NCBI GenBank assembly: GCA_015143295.1
Contig: CM026554.1
Coordinates: 54,620,627 to 54,684,626 of the forward strand
Length of the DNA stretch: 64,000 bases
Reading direction: 5' to 3'
From: Tetracentron sinense
Taxonomy: Eukaryota > Streptophyta > Magnoliopsida > Trochodendrales > Trochodendraceae
The translations under genes were made by a program, and so were the position numbers. The notes under the pieces are model-generated. The model was not told the origin of the DNA. It saw only the letters and a list, made by a program, of their open reading frames with translations, and searched no databases. Positions 45,901 to 58,300 of this stretch are shown here, piece after piece; positions within the stretch are counted from its first letter, which is position 1; every line of letters begins with the position of its first letter.

Positions 45901-48900
45901 GACTTTGTCCATTTTAATTTTGGAATATGTTCTAAAAGCAGTCTTCTAGCTTATTCAAGCGTGTGATGGATGCCAACTTGTTTTTCAACTCAGGAAGGGT
46001 GTTGAAATCAATGTGTGGGATCTTGAGAAATGTAGTAAGATCTGGACTGCAAAATCTGTGAGCCTTTCATCGTTACCCATTCTGTGTTCTTTAAGCGAAT
46101 AACTCCTATTTAATTTTTCTAGATATTGTATATCACATTTTATTTAATTATTTCTTCTCTTGGCAGCCTCCTAAAAACAGCCTTGGCATATTCACCGCCT
46201 CTTGGTTTACTTCTGCGACATTCCTTTGTAAAGAGGATCACCGTAAAATTGTGGTTGGGACCAACAATCATCAGGTGATCTTTTTAGTAATTTACTGATT
46301 TACCGAATTTTTTTATCTTGCTATGTACTCCATTGGCTGTGGTTCTTATTTGAGAATTGGCATGGCCAGAAATCATTGATTTTCAGTAGATATTCTCGTG
46401 GACTGAGTTTATTGCATACTTGAGAGTCTGGGAGCTTGAGAAAAATAAACAGAAGACAGTTTTGAACAAGTTTCAAAAGAAACATTCCCAACCAATTCTT
46501 TTTGAAACATATTTGTTAATCCATATTGTACATAAAATAAAAAGATAAATAAAAGTAAAAGAAAAATTAAAAAGAAAAAGAAAAAGAAAAAGAAAAAGAA
46601 AAAGAAAAAGAAAAAGAAAAAGAAAAAGAAAAAGAAAAAGAAAAAGAAAACAAAATGAGATAGGTAACAAATGAAACACAATTTAGAAGTATCACAAACC
46701 ATGTCCTGCTCAAAATTGAACCATGGTCAAGATCAAGGGATTTGTTTTCCAATTGATGTAAGAATACATAATTTTGTATCCACAAACATACTCTACCAAT
46801 AATAAGTTCACATAGAAAAAGGTCATATAATATATCAAAAAGTGAAGGTAGATATTGCACCAATTTCACGAGCTTTCTTAAGGTACCACTTCGTGTTTTG
46901 CTTAGATCTACCTTATAATATATGCTCTAGCCAACAAAGTCGGGGTTTGGGAATAATTCGCGAGGGTCTAGTTCGAACGGTAAAATTCTGCAAAGTCGAA
47001 AAAACTCTAGGAAGAAAACTGCAACAATAAAAAAATAAATTTAATAATTATAAAGAGAAAGTAACATGATACCAACCATAATTACCAAATTGAAGTTTGA
47101 GATTATTTGTTTAGGAAAAATTTCAAAAACATGAAAAAATTGGCAAAATTAAATACTAAATGGATAAAAAACCAGGCAAGATATGAAAAGATATTTAATA
47201 AGATTACTAATGATAATAATTATAAATACACATTTCATATATTATATATTTATTTGAGACTTTTTCAAAAAGTCATGAATAATTCATGTTAATTTGATAT
47301 ATTCGAGAGTTTTTGAAAAGGTCGTATTTTTCCAAAAAGTCATGAATAGTTCAGGACTTTTCGAAAAAATCGGAGAACTTTGTTATGCTCTAGCCATGTG
47401 GTAGACAGAAACTTAGCCACTTATGACCTCCATTTTGGTATCTTCCGCAGAAGCTTTTCTTTAATTATGTATTCAGATGCCACCTGGTAACTTTATATAC
47501 TTGATTACTTGAAACAGGTTCGCCTCTATGATATTTCTGCACAGAGAAGACCCATTATTTCCTTCGATTTCCGGGAGTCCCCAATTAAAGTAGTCACGGA
47601 AGATCTAGATGGCTATACAATCTATTTAGGAACTGGATCCGGTGATCTTGCCTCTGTTGATATGCGTACAGGTACATGTTGATGTAGTTCTACTAACATT
47701 TCAATTAGCATTTGGCTGCCATTTTGCTTTCCCATTTATAATGTCACTGATATTTCTGTACCAAGTGATGCTACATATGCATCGATCTTTAACCCATTAT
47801 TGCCACTCTCTTGTTCCTCCACCCTTCGTCCCGGAAAATCGGGTTTGCCTCTCCCACCCTTTATTGTGATTCTAAAAGTTGAACAATTTGATTGAATGCC
47901 CGAAGAACTGGTCAAATTTATCCCCTATATCCTATTGTCTTTCTTGTTCAAATAGTTGAGTAAAGTGTAGCAAAGTGTCGCCTAGGCGATCGCCTTGCTT
48001 AGTCGAAACCCAAAGGCATAATCAGGGTCTAAGTGGGCACTTATTAAGACGGAGTTTCCTAATGGGGCACCCGGGCACTCAAGCGCTAGCGACGAAGGTG
48101 GCGAGACCCAGATAGATTTAGGTGCTATCTATAAACATAAAAATAAAAAATATATATTTTAATAAATAGATGCTCTATAAGGTTTGTCTAGGCAAACCAG
48201 ATTCTGTCTATAGTTTTTGCGTCCGACTCTCTTCCCATTTCTCAAAAGTCAAAACTATGTTCTTTATTTCTTTAGTGACATTTTGTTCTTATCACTCTTA
48301 TATATATATATATGCTTTTTTTTCTTCTAATTTTTATCTTTATTTTCAATAATATATGACTATTTTATATCTTTATAGTTGTAATATATAAAATAACTTT
48401 TAATCGTTTAGGTATCGCTTAGGGAACATTTATCGCCTAGGTGTTGCCCAAACACTTTGACTACAATGGTTAAGCATAAACCAGTAGATTCAGGAGACCA
48501 TATTTCGGATTTAACTTACTCTTGGGGTTTTTGAAGGGTACATTGGTTAGGATTTATGCCACTTTAATCTTTCTTTTCCCTTCTAAAATCAATAAAGCAA
48601 TCTATTATATATATATATATATACACACACTAGCAGAGACCCCGTGAAATGCACTTGAGTACAAAAAAACATAGCACATGATGAGTAGCAAAATCACCAA
48701 ATTGAAAATAATTTGTTAAAAAATTACATGAAATTGTATGTGTATTAGAATAATAATGGAAAACATAAATCCACTTAACAATCATGTCTATGATTGTCAC
48801 AGAATAATAATAAAAAGAAAACAATATCTCCAAAAACAAATTACAAATAATTGTATAAACGTCTGTAAGTGACTAAATGGTAATTTATAATATTTAAATA

Positions 48901-51900
48901 ATTAGTAGACTTCAAGAGTTGATGTTGTTCATAGGACATCTATGAATGATGTAGGACCATGCAACTAACCTAGGATGATGTGTTTGTGAGATCAGAATTC
49001 AAATTGCAGCAAAAATAATAAATATTCAATTATCTAAATTCCACAATCACCTTAAAGAACTCCAAAAGGAGATTAACAATGTCCTAGGTTAAAATCACAA
49101 TCCCATAGTAAAGGATTTCCCAAACTGACTTGGGTGATCGTAATGGAAGTGAAAACTTCCACTAGCTTAGGGATTTAAACCAATAGTCAATGAGAATTTA
49201 TTGTTAATCGAGGATTTCAAGAAAATCAATTTTGGCTCAATAATGGTTTATTATTTGGATCATGCATGAATGTTTCAACATGTAATGGAGTATCAAAGAA
49301 ACCCAGTAGCAAAATTGAAAGGGGTTTCAAAATTAGGAATAGGAATTAGGGTTGCTGTTTTAGGGGTTTAAGGTTGAACTGGGCCTGGGGCAGCAATTGG
49401 TTAAGGCTCGGGAAAACTGTAGGGCAAGGGGACAGCAATGGGAGTGGAATAGGATGGTATGGCTGGGCTGTAATAAGGGTTAGGTTTAGGTTTTGGGACA
49501 ATGGAAAGGACATGGCTATAGGTGAGATATGGGGCTGTAACAGCAATAGAATTTGTCCAGAATTGGTATTAAACAGTAATACAGTGGCTGTATATGTTGC
49601 AACAGCAACAGGGATCAGTTGGAGGTGATATGACAGCAAGTTAATGGCCACAGGTTGGTACGGCTAATAGGGAAAAAAGGCTGTAGGCTGTAAGACAATC
49701 AAGACAGCAAGGAATAGGGTAGCAGGTGGTTGTGGCAGTGACTAGGTCAGGCTGGGAAACATTGCATCATGGCTGCAAAGGGGTAGAGACTAGAGAGCTG
49801 GTACAGCAGCAAGAGAAAGCTGCAGAAGTGGTTGCAGCATTAAGGGAGGGGTCAAAGGTGGTGTGACAACACTGTTGTGGGCAGGGGTAAAGTGTTGCAG
49901 CAGCTAGGGTTGAGAGAAAGGCTGTGTTTGTGATGAGAGAATGGCTAGGGTTCGGTTTAATTAGGGTTTTGCACAGAAAAACAGAAATAAAGAAGGTAAA
50001 CAAAGAGAGAAGAAGAAAGAAACAAGAGACATGAGATCTAGGTTACCTTGGCTTCACACCAATCCTTTCCCAGGAAATATCACAAGAATCTCACCAAGTG
50101 GAAAGATCGACCGGGATGGATCACGTCAGAGAGATTGTATGTGGCATTCACGACGGATCATTCGGGACGAGTTGCAATGATTTCTTGACTTCTTGATGTA
50201 GTATGATAGTTTTATTTCGCCAGCGGCGAAATCTTCTTAGTTGAGGGGAATTGATGCAGATATTAGACCGTTTGATTTTGTTATGATGAGGATCCACCAC
50301 TGGATCTCTATTTCGAGAGGATCCATCGTTGGACCGCGACTTGGAGGACGATCGACAGTTGGATCGAGAGATGATGATCGGAGGGCTGAGATCAGCCCAT
50401 AGATGGGCATGGGCAGCCATGATGGCCCGTACACCTTTTAAGTTATTTAGTTGTTTATTTTATCTAGTTTGTTTATATTTTGTTTTGTCACTTGTAGTTA
50501 CTTTATTATTAGAGAGCAGAAAAGGGTAGTTTTGTATTTTACTTTTAAGTAGAGTTTTATGATTGTCTATAAATAATCTTTGTATTGTAAATTCAAATGA
50601 TAATGAATGAATATTATGAAAAGCTTTTTGCTTGTGAATCTTGTGATGAGAATGATGTGATGCCATGGTGTGAGGTCAATTTTAGAGTGATTCCAAAGTA
50701 ATCTTTTCTATCTATCCCATTCTCTCTCAAATCACTATTCATGAGTTACTATTCATGGATACTATTCACAACAATTATTCTCCATTGTTTCTTCTCTCTA
50801 TTTTCCGTTTTCTTCTTTTCTTTTACAAACCCTAGATCCCCATTACCCTTATCTGTTACAACATTCCATTAGTTGAAAAAAATGAGTCTAGACTAGGAGG
50901 TAATGATAGAGGAGGTGGTTTTAGGGAAGGTGTGTCTAAAATAAGATCAATATTCAGGTCATCACGAAAGGGAGGTAGGTCCGGGGAAGAGAAGTCTGAG
51001 GGAGGCGGGTTTGAGGCAAAGGGTGAGTCTGGACTAGGCTCTTCAGGAAGGCCATCATGTGGGCTATTATATGGGTCAGTAGGTGATGCTGCTAGACCTC
51101 TGAAAAGAATAAGGTCCTCGACATTGAATATTGGGCTAGTACCCATGTCAGGTGGAAAGTCTATATATCTATTAGGACCCAAGTAACAAAAAACGCCGTT
51201 TTTTTGAAAAAAACGCGTTTAATTCGTGCATTTTTCAACTGCCGAATTGTTTTGCGTTTAATTCGCGAATTTAAAAAAAACGCCGTTTTTCCGTTTTATT
51301 CGCGTTTTTTTCGTTTTATTCGCGTTTTTCCCGAATAATTCAAAATTTTTAATTTTTTTTATATATTTTAATCAAATTGTTCCGTATATGTTTATAATTA
51401 TTAATTTACACTTTATTTTATTTCCGAATTTTTCCCGAATGTTTCCGAATTTTCCGAACTTGATTCCTGCCGAATTATTCCCGAACCCCGACTTTGTTAC
51501 TATGATTAGGACCAACCTGCTTTAAGATCTTATGTGCTCCAACATTACGGGCATATGATACCATTGCCATCGAAAACAAAAAATAGAGAGAAGAGAATGG
51601 AGAATAGATGTTGTGAATAGTAATTCATGAATAATACCCATGAATAGTAACTCATGAATAGTAATTTGAGAGAGAATGAGATAGATAGAGAAGATTACCT
51701 TGGAATCACTCCAAGATTGGCTTTACACCATGACATCATACCATTCTCATCACAGGATTCATTTGAATTTACAGCACAAAGAGTATTTATAGACAATAAT
51801 AAAACCCTACTTAAAAGAGAAATACCAAACTACCCTTTTTATGTTCTCTCATAGTAAACTAGTTATAAGGGACAAAATAAAGTAAAAACAAACTACATAA

Positions 51901-52287
51901 AATAAAGAACTAAATAACTAAAGGGGTTGGACGACCACTATTGCTGCCCATGCTCATCTGTGGGTTGATCTCGGCCCTCCGTTTGCCATCTCTCAATCCG
52001 ATAATCGATCGTCCTCCAAGTCGCGGTCCAACGGTGTACTCTCCTCGAAATAGAAATCCAATGGTGAATCTCCATCATAACAAAATCCAATGGTCCGATG
52101 TTCGCATCAATGAGTCTGCTGATAAAAACCCAACCATTCAAGTTACATAGTCTGCATGTGGCAACATGGGATGAGAGTACTGTACTATGACAGGTTGTAT
52201 GTATGAGATCAAAGATTTCTTAGTGGTGAGATGAGTTGGGGGGTTGTTACGTGAATAATGGATGTTATACATGCGTAACTTGTTGGA

Positions 52288-52321
<34 letters not shown>

Positions 52322-55300
52322 ATGGGTGTTAGTTACATATATAGGTTGTGAGGGATAAGAGAGAGGGTATAATAGCATGTGGTCTCCTTTAGATATAAAG
52401 AGCATTAGTAGGGTGTTTAATGAGATATTTTATTTTTAATGGTGCCACATCAACACTTGTAGAATTTCAGGGATTGGAGTTTGGAGATCAAAGAAAAGTG
52501 TCTTATTTCTTTATACTACTTGGTTGTGCACGTGCAAGGCACATCCAAGCTTATTTGATATGGGTTATTATGGGAAACAAATATTAATGGGTATTATGGG
52601 AATATTTAAGAAATGGGTATTATGAGAAACAAATTTTAAGAAGTGGTTTAATGAGAAATAAATCTTATTAAAGGGTATTATAGGAAACAAATCTTTAGAA
52701 GGGGTATTATGGGAATAAACAAATCTTAAAAAGGGATATTCTTGAAAACAATTCTCAAGAAGGGGTATTATGAGAAATGAAAATTGAAGGAAAACAAATA
52801 TTAAGGCGTATGATGGGGAATAAACAAATATTAAGCAGGGATATTATGAGAAACAAATCTTAGGAGGTGGTATTGTGAGAAATCAATGTTATTAACGTAC
52901 CTATGGGAAAAAAACATTGAGAAAAGGTATTATGGGAAATAAATCTTGAGAAAGGGTATTATGAAAATAAACAAATTTAAGGAGTAGTGTGAGAAACAAA
53001 TCTTAAGAATGGGTGTTATGGAAAATAAATCTGAAGAATGGGTATTCTGGGAAGTAAATCTTGAGAAGGGCTATTATGATTTTTTTTGTCATTTTGTGCA
53101 AATCTCAAATAGAGAAGATGACAAAAGATTTCTCAACAAAATTACCAAAGGAGGGTTTTATTTAAAAAAAAGTAATTATAAGGTGAAGGCAAAGACGGAT
53201 CAAGGTAGTTTGCCAGAAATAAATCTTAAGGGGTATTATGGATAATAATTTTGAGAAGAGGTATTTTGGGAATTTTTTTTATCGTTTTGTGCAATCTCAA
53301 ATAGAAAAGGGAGTTAGATAACAGAAATATGACAAAAAATATCCCAAATTCCCAACAATATGGTCAAAGGAGGGGTAAACCTTCCCTATTATAATAAGGT
53401 AATAGATTATTTATGTATTCATTTATGTGAATGAAACAAAAGGTCAAATAATACAAAGAGCACAAGGGATCACAAGAAAATGAACCCATAGTTAACAAGA
53501 AAAAAGAGAAAAAAAGATAGAAGAGCTACAAGAGAAGGCTCCAATAACACATAATAGAGTCTGCTTTGGAGAAACATCAGATATAAGCTACCAACTCTGA
53601 AACCCTTCTAACAAAATTATAGATCTAGCAAATTTGCTTGATTTTCATGGACTTCCTCTTGAAGTCAACTCTAGGACAACCAAGGGCTCGATTGTCTCTA
53701 TTTAAGGTGAAGCATCTGTGGCTATGCTTTGATATGGTCCACCATCTTGGGTGAAGGGCCTAGGACCCAATGATGTAAGATATGAGTTATTATAACAATA
53801 ACGTGTGTTCATTTGGCGAGAAAGTGTGTGAAAGAAAAGAAAAGAAAAGAAAGTAAAAGAAGCTTAAATTTTCTTTGAAACTAACCATCAAAAGATGGAG
53901 GAAGTTTTTGGGAGAAAGTTTGTCACTATTGAAAAAGTGCAAGAAAATGAAAGTGTGTTTCTTGCATGGTTTAAAAAATCGCTGAAACCGTTACGTATCG
54001 CCTGATACGTAACAGTTTCGGTTGCCCCCGTTACCTGATACCTCGTACCTTTACACAGTTTTTTTGAAAAAAATACGTATCGCCCTAAACCGTTACGTAT
54101 CGAGCGTATCGCCCGATACGTAACGGTTTCAATTGTAGGACTTTTTCGCCACACCAATTCACTATCTTGAAAAAAATACGTATCGCCCGAAATCATAACA
54201 TATCTCCCGATACATAACGGTTTTGGTTGTAGAACTCATTCGCCATTACATGTTTTTTTTTTCTATTTATTGAGATTTTTTGGATTTTTTTTAACCAAAA
54301 AATAAAAAACAGTCGAAACCTTTGCGTAACGGCTTTACGTAACGATTTCAGCCATGTCCGATACGGTGTCCGAATCCGGGTTTTTAATCCTTGGTTTCTT
54401 GCACACCAAACGCAAGAAAAGTGCAAGACAACTCACTTTTTTTTTTTACTTTCCTTCACTTTCTTGCCAGACAAACGCACCCTAAAAGAGAGCCAGAGAA
54501 TCAGCATACTTATCATAGTATTATGATGTGTCCTAGTACATTGATGTAAGAAATTATTCTAACAATGCAGTCTACATCAATGTTTTAAAAAGTGTATGAG
54601 GCTTATGCCTCAAGGCGGCTCAAGGAAAATGCCTTGAGGCTCAACCTTGAGGCTTAATTCTCATTAGACTAACGCATCAAACTTTGAGACTCATATGAGG
54701 CGTGCCTCACGCCTTGAGAGCTTGAGACATTTTATGTTCCTCATACTTTAATAAAAAATAGGTAACTAGCTATATAACTGAGACTTCAACATTAATTTTT
54801 TCTATGCTTGTGCCTCATTTATTAATGACTACTTTGCAAGTGCCTCATACATTAGTGACTACTTTGCAATTGTTTATTGGAATCCAAAATCTATCACATG
54901 ATGATTCAACGTCATTCGTCTTTCAATATATATAAGAATAAAAATGTAGATTTGAATAATTTATATAATATTACATATACATACATGCACACATATATAC
55001 ATATATGGATGTACTATGTATTATAACTTTTAATTAGGGAGCGTGAGGCTTTCTTGTGAAGCTTACGCCTCACGCATCTTGAGGCCTCAACGCCTTGCCT
55101 CAAGATGTAAGAAATGAGTTATTATAACAATGCAGCCTGCTAATGGATGTAAAGAATCAAGAGATCAACTGCTGACAATAAGAGTTGAAATTTTAGTAAA
55201 TTCATGAAGTTTAAGGTGCTATTGACATGTGGATGAGATTAATTTAATTTAATTTATTATTATTACTATGTATGGGTGTGTGTGTGTGTGGTGGCGGGGG

Positions 55301-58300
55301 GTAGGGGGTAGATTCGTCAAGTTCAGAGAGATGTATAGAAGATGGAGCTAGATCTGGGTGATCTAGGTGATTTTTTGACTGTAGGTAAGTTGCAGCCTAA
55401 ACTATTTAAGAAGTATCAGACTTAACAGAGGAGATTAGACTTAGAGGCTGTAGATAAGCACAGTAAGTTGAAGCAGATTTTGACTTTTGAGGCATATTCA
55501 CGAGTTGCGTCTGCTGCTGGTGGGATCATTGCTTTTGTTATTTCATAGCTGTATAAATGAATAGTCTTCTGTGTGGAAGACAATGGATCATTGCTCTGCA
55601 AATTTTAATGCACTGTTTCTCGCCATTATTTTCTGAATAAATTTTTTAATTTTTACATTATATTGAACTCCAAGCAATGGAAAAAGACTATTATGGCCCA
55701 TGAGTTGTGAATTATTATTAGTTGAACATATAACTTTTAGTTTTTTAGCTGAATTACTGATTATTGTGAATTTGTGCTTCATCTTGTTGGTCCTTTACAT
55801 CTTTAACATATACCCTTGCATTTCATGGGCTTGTACAAATATATATATACACACACACACATCTTTGGCAAGAACCTAACCCAACCCCCCCTCCCCAGGG
55901 AAAAAAAGAGAGATCAAGTTCCATGGATCCCACTTGAGAACCACATCCATTTCGGAAAGTCAGCATAAGAGCATATCTTATTTCTGTGTATATGTTGATG
56001 GAGTTGCTCACTGACTGTCAACTAGTGGAGAATTGTAGTCTACTGTGTTGCATAAAAGAGGATATGTGCTTGCATTTATTGTTAATTTGATGAATTATTT
56101 GAATGTTATATGTTGCCTTTCTACTTTCCTGAAATTCTCTTAAACTAGAATTCTTAAACTTCCTCTTCTTTTTTTTTTTTTCTTTTTTTTTAATATAGTG
56201 AAATTTAGAACAATTGGTTTTTAATTTCAATTGCAATTTTATTTTTGGTTAGGATGCTCATTGTTCAGACTTTTTGAGACCTATTATTTCATTTGATTAG
56301 TAAGTTGGTGTGCTTGGCAACTAAATGGTCAAAGCATTCTTTTTTTGTATTGCAGGGAAATTGTTGGGATGCTTTATGGGAAAGTGTTCTGGAAGCATTA
56401 GATCTATAACTAGGCATTCAGAGCTCTCTGTGATCGCCTCATGTGGTAAGTCACAAGCATATTTTTGCATCCATCCATTTATATTGGATTCTTTTTTTCT
56501 TTTTCTTTTGTTTATTTACAATGCATTCTCGGGATATTGTTCATTATGTGCTAGAGTTATGAGTCGATCACTAGTTAAGCTTGTTTGGGAACATATTTTT
56601 TTACTTGTCTTAAAAGCTTACTTTAAGGTCTTAATGGGTCTGGCCCGTAAAGCTTGTACGCTTAATGTGCTTTGCTTCCCTTTTTCACAATAGGAAGAAA
56701 GAAAGAAGGGTAGAGGTTGATGTGCCCCTCTACACCTAGGTTATCTAAAGCAGGAGCATTGTCAAACCGGACTCGAGTGGGGCGGCCTGTGTAAAGTGGG
56801 GGCATAATTGGGGTGGGGTGGGGTGGCCTGTGTAACATGGCCCACGAGAGGGGTTCGACCGAGAGCCTGAATCTTGGCTATGAGATAAAAATGAATTTAA
56901 TCTTCTGTGTCTACTAGTCACGGCTTTTGAGAGTATTGGTTCGAGACTTCTCACCGGGGGTGATTAATGCAGGAGCATTGTCACACCGGGCTCGAGTGGG
57001 GCGGCCTGCGTGAAGTGGGGGCACACTCGGGGTGGGTGACCTGTGTAACATGGCCCACGAGGGGGGTTCGACTGAGAGCTTGGATTTGGGCTATGAGATA
57101 CAGAGAATTTAATCTTCTACTCGTACTAGTCTCAGATGTCCTGCATCATTATCCAAATTTGGATAGAGGGGATGTGAACACTAACACACACCTGGATGGA
57201 CTAGCTGGGGAAAAGAACTTGGAACGAGGCCTGGGTGACTGTCTTTCCCCTTGTCACCTTAAGCACGTTTCAATGGGCAACTCACCATATTCTGACCTTT
57301 TGAGGGGCCCTATGTTGAGTAAGAGGGTATCATAAAATTTTCTAATAAGCACAGTGATCTGCAGCTGTCTTCGTATACCCACGGCTCACCATAAATAGGT
57401 TAAACTTCTTGTACCATTGCCTTTTTTTGTTGGGGGGAAGGGGGGTTTGTTTTAATCCATTCAGGTTTTTTCAGTTTGAGCTTTTGTGCTAAAATCTTTC
57501 TATTTATCATGTGCATTCAAAAGTTAATCAAGTTTGATAACTTAATCCTTAAAAACATTGAAAATACCCTTCTAATGTTAAAATTGCTTATTCTCCAGCT
57601 TGGATGGCAGACTGGCTTGTGTTCGCCTGTTCGGATCAGGTCAGTTTTAGTAAGGTAGACACATCTGTTTACAAATGGGATGGAGAAGGCAAACCATAAC
57701 CTAGCCCAACAAGAGACCCCTCAACCTAAATCCGCCAGCCTAACCATTCACCATACGAGATTTTGATCTTATTTCAGTTTCAGATCTGTGTTACCAAATA
57801 GTCTTTAACTGGACAGTTTACAGTGTGGCTACAGACCTTTCAGCTACAAATCTTTATGCTAATCGTTCCCAAACGCTACCTAAATCACATAATAATTGTC
57901 TAAAATTTGTAATGACGGAAGCAAGTACTTTATGGAACATTGAGACGTGTCCATAGACGGTTCATAGATTGGAGAATTCTATGTATTTGTAATTTCCCAG
58001 AAAATGCGAAGGATTTTAGGAATTTGAACACTTGTTTGATTTTTTAGTCATGTATTTGGAAGTATTTGTTTTATTGTTTATTGCAATTTCAAAATGTATC
58101 TTACCGTCTACTTTCATAATTTTTTTTTTCTCTAAACAGCCACCGTACCAATTTCTCCCATACCTTTGGGGTACCTAGAGAGCTTCTTTAAGGCTGCTAG
58201 TGTCTTGTGCCCTTGATATTTTCTGGGTTATATCTTGAATCGTAATGTGGCCTGTTATTGGATGCATGACTGTATTTTAAAACAGATTTATAATCTTTCT

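Noticed and set aside
46409-46869. Phe-rich minus-strand open frames
   Set aside because: They are translations of the (AAAAAG)n microsatellite and have no coding signature.
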